A stretch of DNA of 64,000 nucleotides from Streptomyces sp. 7-21 (GTDB lineage Bacteria; Actinomycetota; Actinomycetes; Streptomycetales; Streptomycetaceae), in the NCBI RefSeq assembly GCF_016741785.1, contig NZ_JAERRL010000006.1, positions 124,001 through 188,000 of the forward strand. Reading direction: 5' to 3'. A program made the position numbers and the translations under genes. This document shows positions 25,423 to 33,187 of this stretch, one piece after another. Positions within the stretch are counted from its first letter, which is position 1; every line of letters begins with the position of its first letter. Under the pieces are notes generated by a model, which did not search any database, was not told the origin of the DNA, and worked only from the letters and a program-made list of their open reading frames with translations.

Positions 25423-26565
25423 ATGACCGAGACGGGGCGCGTGCTGATCGCCGCGGACAAGTTCAAGGGCTCGCTGACGGCGACGGAGGTCGCCGCCCGC
25501 GTGACGGCGGGCATCCACCGGGTCCGGCCCGACGCGGACGTCGCCGCGCTGCCGGTGGCGGACGGCGGGGACGGCACGGTTGACGCCGCCGTGGCCGCGG
25601 GGTTCACCCCCCGCGAGGCGGAGGTGACCGGGCCGCTGGGCCTGCCGGTGACCGCCCGCTACGCGGTGCGCGGCGGCACCGCCGTGGTGGAGATGGCGCA
25701 GGCGTCCGGGCTCGGGCTGCTGCCGCGCGGCGCGTTCGCGCCGCTGACGGCCACGACGTACGGCACGGGCGAGCTGATCGCGGCGGCGCTCGACGCGGGG
25801 GCGCGCACCATCGTGCTGGGCGTCGGCGGCTCGGCGACCACCGACGGCGGGGCGGGCATGCTCACGGCGCTCGGCGCGAAGCTGCTGGACCGCGACGGCG
25901 ACCCGCTCCCGCTGGGCGGCGGCCCGCTGCGCAGCCTGGCGGCAGCGGACCTGGCCGGCCTGGACGAACGCCTGGCCTCGGCCGAGGTAGTGCTGGCCAG
26001 CGACGTCGACAACCCGCTGACGGGCCCCCAGGGCGCGGCGGCCGTCTACGGGCCGCAGAAGGGCGCCGACGCGCAGGACGTCGAGCTGCTGGACGCGGCG
26101 CTCACCCACTTCGTGAAGGTGCTCGGCGAGTCCGGCTCCGGCCCGCGCGCCGCCGAGTGCGCCCAGGCGCCCGGCGCGGGCGCGGCGGGCGGCGTCGGCT
26201 TCGGGGCGCTGCTGGGCCTGGGCGCGACGTTCCGCCCCGGCATCGAGGTGCTGCTGGACGTGCTGGGCTTCGCCGACGCGCTGGCTCCGGCCAGCCTGGT
26301 GATCACCGGCGAGGGCTCGCTCGACGCGCAGACGCTGCACGGCAAGGCGCCCGCGGGCGTGGCCTCGGCGGCGCGGGCGGCCGGCAAGCGCGTGGTCGCC
26401 GTCTGCGGCCGGCTCGCCCTGGACGCCGAGGAGCTGCGGGCGGCCGGGATCGAGGCGGCCTACCCGCTGACCGACCTGGAGTCCGACCCGCACCGCTGCA
26501 TGGCCGAGGCCGGCCCGCTGCTGGAGCGCGCGGCCGAGCGGCTGGCGGTCGAGCGGCTGCCCTGA
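25423..26565 (+). CDS. Glycerate kinase
   Basis: The 380-residue enzyme phosphorylates D-glycerate. It has the family start VLIAADKFKGSLTATEVA, LPVADGGDGTVDA, the substrate loop TARYAVRGGTAVVEMAQASGLGLL, the glycine-rich segment VLGVGGSATTDGGAGML and the acidic site ITGEGSLDAQTLHGKAP. The family (GlxK/GarK type) mostly yields 2-phosphoglycerate; the exact position is not decided by the sequence. AGGGG lies upstream of the ATG at 25423. It could consume glycerate made from glyoxylate, and the loss of malate synthase 9 kb away would make such a route more important, but this is inference. Confidence 0.95.
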   Translation: MTETGRVLIAADKFKGSLTATEVAARVTAGIHRVRPDADVAALPVADGGDGTVDAAVAAGFTPREAEVTGPLGLPVTARYAVRGGTAVVEMAQASGLGLLPRGAFAPLTATTYGTGELIAAALDAGARTIVLGVGGSATTDGGAGMLTALGAKLLDRDGDPLPLGGGPLRSLAAADLAGLDERLASAEVVLASDVDNPLTGPQGAAAVYGPQKGADAQDVELLDAALTHFVKVLGESGSGPRAAECAQAPGAGAAGGVGFGALLGLGATFRPGIEVLLDVLGFADALAPASLVITGEGSLDAQTLHGKAPAGVASAARAAGKRVVAVCGRLALDAEELRAAGIEAAYPLTDLESDPHRCMAEAGPLLERAAERLAVERLP

Positions 26566-26579
26566 CCGCCCGCGCGGTC
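26564..26579. terminator. Short hairpin after glycerate kinase
   Basis: A 6-bp GC-rich stem with a 4-base loop begins at the glycerate kinase stop codon and lies between convergent genes. It is short, so termination is only possible. Confidence 0.35.
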
Positions 26580-26586
26580 GGCCGGG

Positions 26587-27147
26587 CTACAGCTGGCTGG
26601 TCGAGGCGACGTAGACCCGCGGCTGCTCCTCCGGCGTGAGATCCACGGTCACCGCGACCCGCGGCCGGTCCGGCCCGTGCTGCACGACCGTGCTGACATA
26701 GGTGCGGTCCGGGTCGTCCAGCACCCATCCGGTGGCGGCGGTGTCGCGCTCGGTGAGGGCCACGCCCTCACGCAGCTCGGTGGTGCTCGTACCCAGCTGG
26801 TCGAGGAACGAGCCGAGCTGTACGGGCGAGACGCGGAACTGGACGTACAGGCTGCTGCGGCCCCAGGCGTTGGTCTCGTAGTGCCCCACGTACGACGCGC
26901 CGTCCGGCACCGGGACGTCGTAGATGCGGCGCTGGAGCTTGGTGGGCCAGCCGTAGCGCATCGCGTCCGCTGAGGCGGCCCGGGCCTTGCTCTCGCCGGA
27001 GGCGCGGCTCTGGTAGCCGGAGAGCACCAGGTACCCGGCGGGGATGGCGACCATCAGCACGACGGCGATCGCCGCCAGCCAGCGGCGGCGCGGCCGGCGC
27101 GGGGGCGGCAGCGCCGGGGCGGCGGCCGTGGTGGCGGCGGCCGTCAT
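26587..27147 (-). CDS. Hypothetical membrane-anchored protein
   Basis: The 186-residue protein has a short cytosolic Pro/Arg segment, one membrane helix (about 23-44, WLAAIAVVLMVAIPAGYLVL) and an external domain of about 140 residues. YGWPTKLQRRIYDVPVPDGASYVGHYETNAWG and VQFRVSPVQLGSFLDQLG are its more distinctive stretches. I do not recognise the family. The start overlaps the stop of the upstream ROK kinase gene by four bases (ATGA), so both are translated together, a link that suggests a shared role not visible from sequence. Confidence 0.8.
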   Translation of the reverse strand: MTAAATTAAAPALPPPRRPRRRWLAAIAVVLMVAIPAGYLVLSGYQSRASGESKARAASADAMRYGWPTKLQRRIYDVPVPDGASYVGHYETNAWGRSSLYVQFRVSPVQLGSFLDQLGTSTTELREGVALTERDTAATGWVLDDPDRTYVSTVVQHGPDRPRVAVTVDLTPEEQPRVYVASTSQL

Positions 27148-28292
27148 GACCGAGCCGCCCAGCCGCGCGGCGCCAGCCGCAGGTCAAACGTGGAGCGCTG
27201 GGTCCGCTCCGCCCGGCGCCGGTTGGCACGGCGGAAGCGGCGGGCCACCAGGCGCGCCAGGTCGGCGGCGCCCACCATGCCGGCGTCCGCCCCGAGCGTG
27301 GCCCGCACGATGCGGGCGGCCGGGCGGTAGCCGCGGCCCGTCAGCTGCCGGCCGAACGCCTCGCGGGCGGGGCCGATGAGCAGGTCGTCCGCGTCGCTCA
27401 CGCCTCCTCCGATCACGAAGCAGGTGGGGTCCAGGGCGGCCGCCAGGTTGGCGAGCCCGACGCCCAGCCACTGGCCGATGTCCTGGAACAGCTCCACGCA
27501 CATCGGGTCGCCGCTGCGGGCGAGTTCGGTGATCAGCGGGCCGGTGATGTCGGTGGTCCGCCCGCCGACGCGGTCCAGGATCGGCTGGGCCACGGGAGAG
27601 TCCGCCGCGGCCAGCTCCCGGGCCTCACGGACCAGGGCGTTGCCCGAGCTGTACTGCTCCCAGCAGCCGCGGTTGCCGCAGGGGCAGCGGTGGCCGCCGG
27701 GCACGGTCTGCATGTGCCCGAACTCGCCCGCCACCCCGTAGGCGCCGCGCTTGACACGGCCGCCTTCCAGTATGGCCCCGCCGATGCCGGTGCCGAGCGT
27801 GATCATCACCAGCAGCTCCTCGTTCTGGCCGGCGCCGAAGCGCCACTCGCCCCAGGCGGCGGCGTTGGCGTCGTTGTCGACGAGGATGGGCACCGCCAGG
27901 CGGGCGGCGAGCGCCTCGCGCAGCGGCTCGTTCCGCCAGGCCAGGTGGGGGGCGAAGAGCACGCGGGAGCGGTCGGCGTCGACCCAGCCGGCCGCGCCGA
28001 TGCCCACGGCGTGCACGTCGTGGCGGTCGGAGAGATCGAGGACGAGTTCCGTGATGGTGTCCTCGACGACCTTGGGATGCTTGGACTTGTCGGGCGTCTC
28101 GGTGCGCAGCCGCTCCAGTACCGTGCCGTCGGCGTCGACCACGCCCGCCATCACCTTGGTGCCCCCGATGTCAATGCCCACGGTGGGCACGCGGGGGGCA
28201 GACAGGTGTGAACGCCGTTCGCGCGTGGCGACCGTCCGCAGCACGGTGCCCCGGGCGGATCGCCTGCGAGCCCGCTCACGGTAGGTACTCAT
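27144..28292 (-). CDS. ROK-family sugar kinase (glucokinase-like)
   Basis: The 382-residue protein has an N-terminal basic extension of about 36 residues, then the ROK core: VGIDIGGTKVMAGV (ATP-binding), VPILVDNDANAAAWGEW with the catalytic Asp, LVMITLGTGIGGAIL and the zinc motif GHRCPCGNRGCWEQYSSG. It lacks the HTH of ROK repressors, so a kinase is preferred, with glucose the likely substrate as in Streptomyces GlkA. The extension is unusually Arg-rich; an internal start at VGIDIGGTK is not excluded. It is coupled to the membrane-protein gene downstream and lies 284 bp from an orphan sugar/peptide-binding lipoprotein. Confidence 0.92.
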   Translation of the reverse strand: MSTYRERARRRSARGTVLRTVATRERRSHLSAPRVPTVGIDIGGTKVMAGVVDADGTVLERLRTETPDKSKHPKVVEDTITELVLDLSDRHDVHAVGIGAAGWVDADRSRVLFAPHLAWRNEPLREALAARLAVPILVDNDANAAAWGEWRFGAGQNEELLVMITLGTGIGGAILEGGRVKRGAYGVAGEFGHMQTVPGGHRCPCGNRGCWEQYSSGNALVREARELAAADSPVAQPILDRVGGRTTDITGPLITELARSGDPMCVELFQDIGQWLGVGLANLAAALDPTCFVIGGGVSDADDLLIGPAREAFGRQLTGRGYRPAARIVRATLGADAGMVGAADLARLVARRFRRANRRRAERTQRSTFDLRLAPRGWAARS

Positions 28293-28576
28293 CGGCTCGA
28301 TTGTGCCCTACCCCGCGCCGCCGGGCGTGCTCAGGGGCGCCGTCGGAAGCCTGGTCCGCTCCGCGGGGCGGCGGGCGGTGGCCGGGTGGTGCGGCAGGTG
28401 CGGCACGGGCGGCACGGCCAGGTGCGTGCGCGGGTCCGGCCAGCTGCCGCGCCGCCCCGGACGGCGTCGCCTCAGGCCACGGCTGGCGGCGGCGCTGACC
28501 GGGGCGGGGAAACCGGTGACCGGCGCTTCCGGAGCCGGGCCGGGGGAAGCGCTGAGGACGGACCCCGCTTCCGGGT

Positions 28577-30274
28577 TCACTCCACCGGCTCGAGCCGGGC
28601 GGCGACCCAGCCCCCGTCGGGGTCGAGCCAGATGGCGGGCGAGGCGTACGGGTTCTCGTTGGTGGGGTAGCCGGTCACGTTGTTGCCGTTGAACTCCATC
28701 ATGTTCTGGGCGGCGAACAGCGGGATCAGCGGCATGTCCTCCATGAACAGCCGCTGGATCTCGTAGTAGTGCGGGAGCTGCTCCTCGACCTCGGTGGTCT
28801 GGGCGATGGCCCGGAGCGCCTCGTCCACCGCCTCGTTCTCGTAGCGGCCGTAGTTGCCCTCCGGGGACTCCTCGCCGATCGGGCGGGCGAGGTTGCTGGA
28901 CAGGAGGTTGTAGTAGTAGGCGCGCGGGTCGGGCGTGAACCCGGCGCTGTCCAGGACCAGCTCGAACTCGCCGCGGTTACGCAGGTCGGTCCACTCCTGG
29001 TAGGAGACCGCATTGACCGTCAGCTCGATGCCTACCTCGGCCAGCTGCTGCCTGGCCATGTCCGCCATGCTGATGTAGTCGGACCAGCCGCTGACGATGG
29101 ACAGCTCCAGCGACAGCTGCTCACCGTCCCTGGTCCAGTCGCCGTCCTCGTTCCGGGTGTACCCGGCGCTGGTCAGATGCTCGGCGACCGCGTCCTCGCC
29201 CGTCTCGAACTGGGCGTCGGCCAGGTCGGGGTCGGCGACCGACTCGAGGTTCGGCAGCAGCAGGCCGCTGGGGTGGGCGGGCTCGTTGACACCGCCGTAG
29301 ACGTTCTGGTTCATGAAGTCGCGGTCGAGCGCGGCGCTCAGGGCGTGGCGCACGTCCGCGTCCGCCGTCGGGCCCTCCTGCGCGTTCGGGATCAGGAACG
29401 CGGTGGCGATGGGGATGTTGACCAGGTCGAAGTACTCGTCCTTGCTGAGGTAGTTCTTCTCGGCCTGCGGGATGTACGTGCCGCCCCAGTCGATGCTGCC
29501 GTCTGTGATGGCGGCGTTGGCGGCGTTGTTGTCCGAGAAGGACCGGAACCGGACGGTATCGAAGTGCGGCAGGCCCTCGACGTAGTAGTCGTCGCGGGCC
29601 CGCAGCACCATGGTGGTCGGCTCGACGGAGTCCACGGCCCAGGCGCCGGTGCCCACCGGATTCTCGTTGAGAACCGTGGCCTTGTCGTTGTCGGGTATCT
29701 CCGACCAGACGTGCTCGGGGACGATCTTCTGCTTGCCCAGGATGTAGTACTCCTGGGCGAGCGCGGACTCGCTGAAGGTGAGGACGACGGTGCTCTCGTC
29801 CTGGGCGCGGGCGGACTCGATGGGCAGACCGTAGCTGTTGAGGCTCTCGTTGCCGGCCACGACGCCGAAGGTGTAGGCCACGTCCTCGGCCGTGAACGGC
29901 TCGCCGTCGTTCCAGGTGACGTCGCTGCGCACCGTGATGGTCAGGCTGGTGCCGTCCTCCGACCACTCGTAGGTCTGGCCCAGCCACGGCTTGACGTCCC
30001 CCGCCTGCACCCCGTTGAAGAAGAACAGCGGCTCGTAGATCCAGCCGTTGGTGGCCTGGAGCGGCTCCGAGGAGAACGGGTTGAAGTTGGCCACGTCGTT
30101 GTCGCCGATGGAACCGGTGGTCACCGTCAGCACACTGCCGTCACCGCTCCCGCCCCCCTCGCCGGCGCATCCGGCGGTCACGGCAGCGAGGGCGACAGCG
30201 CTGGCCGCCGCTGCGAGCCGCCGCCGGCGGTGCGCTCGCATGGGTCTGCGGATGTGCGGTGACGGTCGGATCAT
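28577..30274 (-). CDS. ABC transporter substrate-binding lipoprotein, family 5
   Basis: The 565-residue lipoprotein has an Arg-rich start, a hydrophobic stretch and the lipobox LAAVTAGC with Cys36 as the lipidated residue. The SBP_bac_5 domain follows (NPFSSEPLQATNGWIYEPLF, WNDGEPFTAEDVAYTF, VRHALSAALDRDF). Family 5 proteins bind peptides, nickel or oligosaccharides; the LacI neighbour and ROK kinase favour sugar oligomers. No permease or ATPase gene follows; the next gene is the ROK kinase. AAGGGG precedes the ATG at 30274. Its promoter carries a near-consensus -35/-10 pair and an overlapping palindrome (30415-30455). Confidence 0.92.
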   Translation of the reverse strand: MIRPSPHIRRPMRAHRRRRLAAAASAVALAAVTAGCAGEGGGSGDGSVLTVTTGSIGDNDVANFNPFSSEPLQATNGWIYEPLFFFNGVQAGDVKPWLGQTYEWSEDGTSLTITVRSDVTWNDGEPFTAEDVAYTFGVVAGNESLNSYGLPIESARAQDESTVVLTFSESALAQEYYILGKQKIVPEHVWSEIPDNDKATVLNENPVGTGAWAVDSVEPTTMVLRARDDYYVEGLPHFDTVRFRSFSDNNAANAAITDGSIDWGGTYIPQAEKNYLSKDEYFDLVNIPIATAFLIPNAQEGPTADADVRHALSAALDRDFMNQNVYGGVNEPAHPSGLLLPNLESVADPDLADAQFETGEDAVAEHLTSAGYTRNEDGDWTRDGEQLSLELSIVSGWSDYISMADMARQQLAEVGIELTVNAVSYQEWTDLRNRGEFELVLDSAGFTPDPRAYYYNLLSSNLARPIGEESPEGNYGRYENEAVDEALRAIAQTTEVEEQLPHYYEIQRLFMEDMPLIPLFAAQNMMEFNGNNVTGYPTNENPYASPAIWLDPDGGWVAARLEPVE

Positions 30275-30414
30275 GGGATCCCCTTGCTCGGTGCGCGCGG
30301 GCGTGGCGCGGCGTGCTGCTCGTGGACGGTGTGGGGGTGTGGTGCGGTGGTGGCGTGTGTGCGGTTCCACGGCCCGGCGGCCGCGGCGTGCCGCCCGGCG
30401 GCCTGTGGGAGGAA

Positions 30415-30442
30415 ATTAGAACCGCTGAGAACGAAGTGTCAA
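30415..30442 (-). promoter_or_regulatory. Predicted promoter of the SBP gene
   Basis: On the minus strand TTGACA (complement of 30437-30442) is a perfect -35 box and TCTAAT (complement of 30415-30420) matches five of six -10 bases, with a 16-bp spacer. Transcription would begin near 30408 and leave a leader of about 130 bases. Confidence 0.7.
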
Positions 30443-30455
30443 TGCCGTTGCATTG
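30440..30455. promoter_or_regulatory. Palindrome overlapping the SBP -35 box
   Basis: CAATGC-CGTT-GCATTG has perfect 6-bp arms and shares three bases with the predicted -35 hexamer. A repressor bound here would block the promoter. LacI is the obvious candidate because its gene is divergent, but the 12-bp AACCGG elements nearby are an alternative LacI site. Confidence 0.5.
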
Positions 30456-30508
30456 CCCCGGTCTTGAGTTCTGGACGACCATGTCCCCCACGCGGTCGCC
30501 GCATTGAC

Positions 30509-30520
30509 TGAACCGGATTA
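30509..30520. promoter_or_regulatory. LacI-operator-like element upstream of lacI
   Basis: TGAACCGGATTA is an imperfect palindrome with a central CG step, as LacI-family sites have. Related copies lie at 31752-31763 and 31801-31812, flanking the lacI gene. Confidence 0.4.
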
Positions 30521-30551
30521 GCGAGCGTACGCCGGGGCAGCGTTGTTTCCC

Positions 30552-30599
30552 GGAGGTTTCCCCGGAGGTTTCCCCGGAGGTTCCGCCGGAGGTTTCCCC
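30552..30599 (+). repeat. Four tandem 12-bp GGAGG-containing units
   Basis: GGAGGTTTCCCC is repeated four times in a row; the third copy differs at two positions (GGAGGTTCCGCC). A degenerate fifth copy begins at 30600. Each unit holds a Shine-Dalgarno-like GGAGG. It lies about 120-165 bases before the lacI start, probably inside its leader. In one frame it would encode FPGG repeats, but that frame then runs out of phase into lacI. Confidence 0.85.
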
Positions 30600-30717
30600 G
30601 GAGCTGCCCCGGCGCTCCCGCAGGTGCTCCCCGGGGCTGCCCGGAGGCTGCCCGGTCACGGCCGGGCGGCCGGCGGGGCCGGCGGGGCCGGCGTCCGACG
30701 AGCTGTCAGGAGAGCCC

Positions 30718-31764
30718 TTGAAGCGTCCCACGATGCAGGACATCGCCCGGCGGGCGGGCGTCACCAAGGCCGCCGTGTCGTTCGCGCTGAACGGCCGGCC
30801 CGGGGTCTCCGACCTGACGCGGCGGCGGATCCTGGCCATCGCCGAGGAGCTCGGCTGGCGGCCCAGCAGTGCGGCACGCGCCCTGTCCGGCGGCCGCGCG
30901 GGCTCGTTCGGCATGGTCATCGGCAGGCCCGCGCGGACGCTGGGGCTCGAGCCGTTCTTCATGCAGCTGCTGTCCGGGATCCAGGCCGAGCTGACGCGGG
31001 ACACCACACCGCTGCTGCTGACGATGGTGGAGGACCAGGCCGCGGAGATCGCGCTGTACCGCGACTGGTGGGCGCGGCGGCTGGTGGACGGGGTGTTCGT
31101 TGTGGACCTCCAGGTCGATGACGCGCGGGTGCCGGTGCTGCAGGAGCTGGGCATGCCCGCCGTCATCATCGGGGCGCCGTGCGGGACCGGCGGGCCCCCG
31201 GCGGTGGGGCACGACGAGGCCGCGGGCGTCGAGGTGGCCGTGCGGCACCTGGCCGAGCTGGGGCACCGCCGCGTCGCCCGCGTCTCCGGGCCAGCGCATC
31301 TGCGGCACATCCGCATCCGTGAGGAGGCGTTCGCCCGGGTCACGGCCCAGTGGGGGCTGACGGGCCGCTCGGTGGAGGCGGACTACAGCGGCGAGCGCGG
31401 CGCCGCCGCCACGCGGGAGCTGCTGTCGGCCGCGGACCCCGCCGCGCGGCCCACGGCGATCCTCTACGACAATGACGTGATGGCGCTGTCCGGGCTCACG
31501 GCGGCCCACGGCCTGGGGCTGCGGGTCCCGGCCGACCTGTCGCTGGTGGCCTGGGACGATTCCGCGCTGTGCGAGCTGGTCAGCCCGTCGCTGACCGCGC
31601 TCAGCCGCGACGTCGTCGCCCACGGCGCGCACGCGGCGCGGCGGCTGCGGCAGGCGGCGGGCGGCGGTCCCCACGGCGGCCTGGAGGAGCCGCCCGCTCC
31701 GTCGCTGACGCTCCGCGGCTCGACCGGGCCGGCACCGGCGGACGGCAGCGGTAAACCGGTTTAG
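30718..31764 (+). CDS. LacI-family transcriptional regulator
   Basis: The 348-residue repressor has the LacI HTH (MQDIARRAGVTKAAVSFAL, then NGRPGVSDLTRRRILAIAEELGW, residues 6-48) with hinge helix SSAARALSGG, and a periplasmic-binding-protein-like sensor domain (AVIIGAPCGTGG, HDEAAGVEVAVRHLAELGHRRVARVSGP, LSLVAWDDSALCELVSP). The start is TTG at 30718 with AGGAG seven bases upstream. It is divergent from the orphan SBP gene and probably represses it. Three related AACCGG palindromes surround it, one covering its own stop codon. The inducing sugar is unknown. Confidence 0.93.
   Translation: MKRPTMQDIARRAGVTKAAVSFALNGRPGVSDLTRRRILAIAEELGWRPSSAARALSGGRAGSFGMVIGRPARTLGLEPFFMQLLSGIQAELTRDTTPLLLTMVEDQAAEIALYRDWWARRLVDGVFVVDLQVDDARVPVLQELGMPAVIIGAPCGTGGPPAVGHDEAAGVEVAVRHLAELGHRRVARVSGPAHLRHIRIREEAFARVTAQWGLTGRSVEADYSGERGAAATRELLSAADPAARPTAILYDNDVMALSGLTAAHGLGLRVPADLSLVAWDDSALCELVSPSLTALSRDVVAHGAHAARRLRQAAGGGPHGGLEEPPAPSLTLRGSTGPAPADGSGKPV
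31752..31763. promoter_or_regulatory. Perfect 12-bp palindrome at the lacI stop codon
   Basis: TAAACCGGTTTA is fully symmetric with a central CG, the form of many LacI operators. It ends one base before the end of the lacI stop codon. Chance occurrence in such GC-rich DNA is unlikely, but binding is inferred. Confidence 0.5.
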
Positions 31765-31800
31765 ACCAGCGCACGTACAGCACGTCCGGAAACGTGGCGC

Positions 31801-31812
31801 TGAACCGGTATA
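31801..31812. promoter_or_regulatory. Second AACCGG palindrome after lacI
   Basis: TGAACCGGTATA keeps the ACCGGT core of the element 49 bp to its left. Two such sites about five helical turns apart could bind a LacI tetramer on one face of the DNA. Confidence 0.4.
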
Positions 31813-32327
31813 GCACCGCCCTGCTCCGGCCCGGCCGCCCGCCGGCTGGCCGCTGTCATGTACCCGCGTTCGCGTGCGGGCTGGGAAAACCTGGGCACGA
31901 CAGAGGCTTCCGGCCGGCGGACGCGGCCGCGCGGTGCGGCTTCGTCCAGCCCGCCCGCGCCCCGGACGGCGGACGGCACGGTCCGCCAGCATCACGCGGC
32001 GGCCTGGGTCCGCGGCTGACCGGCACGTTCGGCAGGCCGGTGGTCCTGGAGGGGCTGGCCTGCCAACGGACTTCGCCTCCGGCGAGGGCGCGGACCGCGG
32101 CCCGGCCGGCGGACACGGCGCCCGCGCCGGTGCGCGACGGCGGCAGGACATTCGTCTGGCACGTCAGCCAGAGCGGCGAGCCGCCCTCCGGGCGGAGCCG
32201 GCGGCGCCAAAGGAGAACGGCCCGGCGGCTGGGGACGGGGCGCTGCACGGATGGTGGCGGGCCCGCCGCGGGCGGGAGGGGGGCGCGCTGCGTCAGCGCA
32301 GGGCTGAGCAGGCCGGGAGAACGGGGT

Positions 32328-32365
32328 GGCGCCGGGGCCACGAGGTGGGGGGAGGCCCCGGCGCC
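32328..32365 (-). terminator. Terminator of the RNase gene
   Basis: A perfect 12-bp stem (32328-32339 with 32354-32365) with a 14-base loop lies 42 bp beyond the stop of the RNase gene on its transcribed side. Confidence 0.75.
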
Positions 32366-32406
32366 GTGTGGGGGGACGGGAGGGAAGGTCAGCGGGTGCC
32401 GGCGGT

Positions 32407-32829
32407 TCAGCAGCCGTAGTCGACCAGGTCGAACGAGGCGTAGTGGTCGGCCGTGTAGTAGTCCTCCTGGTAGGACTCGCCGGTGACGATGCGCCGGGCG
32501 CCGCGGTCGTCGCTGCCCGGGGTCTCGACGGTGTACTCGTGGTAGTAGCCGGTGGGCTGCGGCGGCAGCAGGCCCTCGCGGTTGTAGAAGACGCCGCCGT
32601 CCTGCGGATAGGGGAAGGGACCGCCCTGCTCGATGAGGTCCAGGGTGTCGTGGGCCTCGGACGGCAGGTCCGTGTAGCAGATGTCACCGACGTCCAGGGT
32701 GACGGCGGTACCGGCGGGGGCCGGGGCGGGAGCCGCGGGTGCCGCCGCGCCGGCGTGGCCGCCGAGCAGCAGCAGCGAGAGCAGGGCGCCGGCGGCGCCG
32801 GCCGTGAGGGTGCGCGAGTTCATGCCCAT
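32407..32829 (-). CDS. Secreted guanyl-specific ribonuclease (RNase Sa/N1-T1 type)
   Basis: The 140-residue precursor has a signal peptide (about residues 1-30), an Ala/Pro linker and a mature domain of about 97 residues that follows RNase Sa closely. Catalytic residues map one to one: Glu98 (YYHEYTV), Arg109, Arg113 and His129 (TADHYASF) correspond to Glu54, Arg65, Arg69 and His85 of RNase Sa, and Cys51 and Cys140 correspond to its disulfide. It should cut RNA after guanosine outside the cell. ATG at 32829 or 32823 could be used. No barstar-like inhibitor gene adjoins it, which is normal if the enzyme folds only after export. Confidence 0.95.
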   Translation of the reverse strand: MGMNSRTLTAGAAGALLSLLLLGGHAGAAAPAAPAPAPAGTAVTLDVGDICYTDLPSEAHDTLDLIEQGGPFPYPQDGGVFYNREGLLPPQPTGYYHEYTVETPGSDDRGARRIVTGESYQEDYYTADHYASFDLVDYGC

Positions 32830-33187
32830 GCCAAATAGTGTGACGCGCGTAGTGTGTCGTGCGTCAACGCTACCCGCCGGATGTTCCCGGGGAGTTCACA
32901 CCTCCGGGTGACCGCTCCACATGTTCTTCGCACGGCGACGGCACACGTGCCGGGCCGTCACACGCTGGCGGGCGCCCCCGTGAGCGGCCCCGGCTCAGTG
33001 CCGCCCGGCGGCGGGAGTGCCCCCGGCCGGATGGCCGCCGCGCACCTGGGGCGGCCGTGCGGTGTGCCGTGCGGCGCGAACTGGTCCACGATCTCCGATC
33101 GACCGTCCGAGTTGGCCAAGTCCCCGGTAGGCTGCGGGCGTTACCGCCCGTAAGGGACCGGAGCCGGAGCCGGAAAGGACCGACGTC
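32830..33187. other. Divergent control region between RNase gene and IclR gene
   Basis: The 358 bp contain no gene. Two symmetric elements stand out: TGACGC (32841-32846) with GCGTCA (32861-32866) just upstream of the RNase gene, and CGGGCG-TTAC-CGCCCG (33135-33150) 38 bp before the IclR start. The second is a candidate site for autoregulation. I see no convincing -35/-10 pair. Confidence 0.4.

Larger units (their letters stand above)
30275..30717. other. Divergent control region between SBP gene and lacI
   Basis: This 443-bp stretch holds no gene. It contains the SBP leader and promoter, two palindromic elements and the tandem GGAGG repeat, each listed separately. Around 30410-30540 it is less GC-rich than the surroundings, as expected of a promoter zone. 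Confidence 0.7.
31765..32406. other. 642-bp region without a recognisable gene
   Basis: Open frames on both strands are long only because of high GC; none has a start with a ribosome site and coding-like third positions, and I recognise no protein fragments. The left end has an operator-like palindrome and the right end the terminator of the RNase gene. It may be a decayed gene or the downstream flank of a lost operon. Confidence 0.5.

Noticed and set aside
28293..28576. 90-codon minus-strand frame between the ROK kinase and the lipoprotein
   Set aside because: It has no ribosome site, low-complexity Pro/Ala/Arg content and no recognisable motif.
30543..31121. Protein with FPGG repeats encoded by the tandem array
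   Set aside because: The frame starts with TTG without a ribosome site and soon runs out of phase through the confirmed lacI gene.
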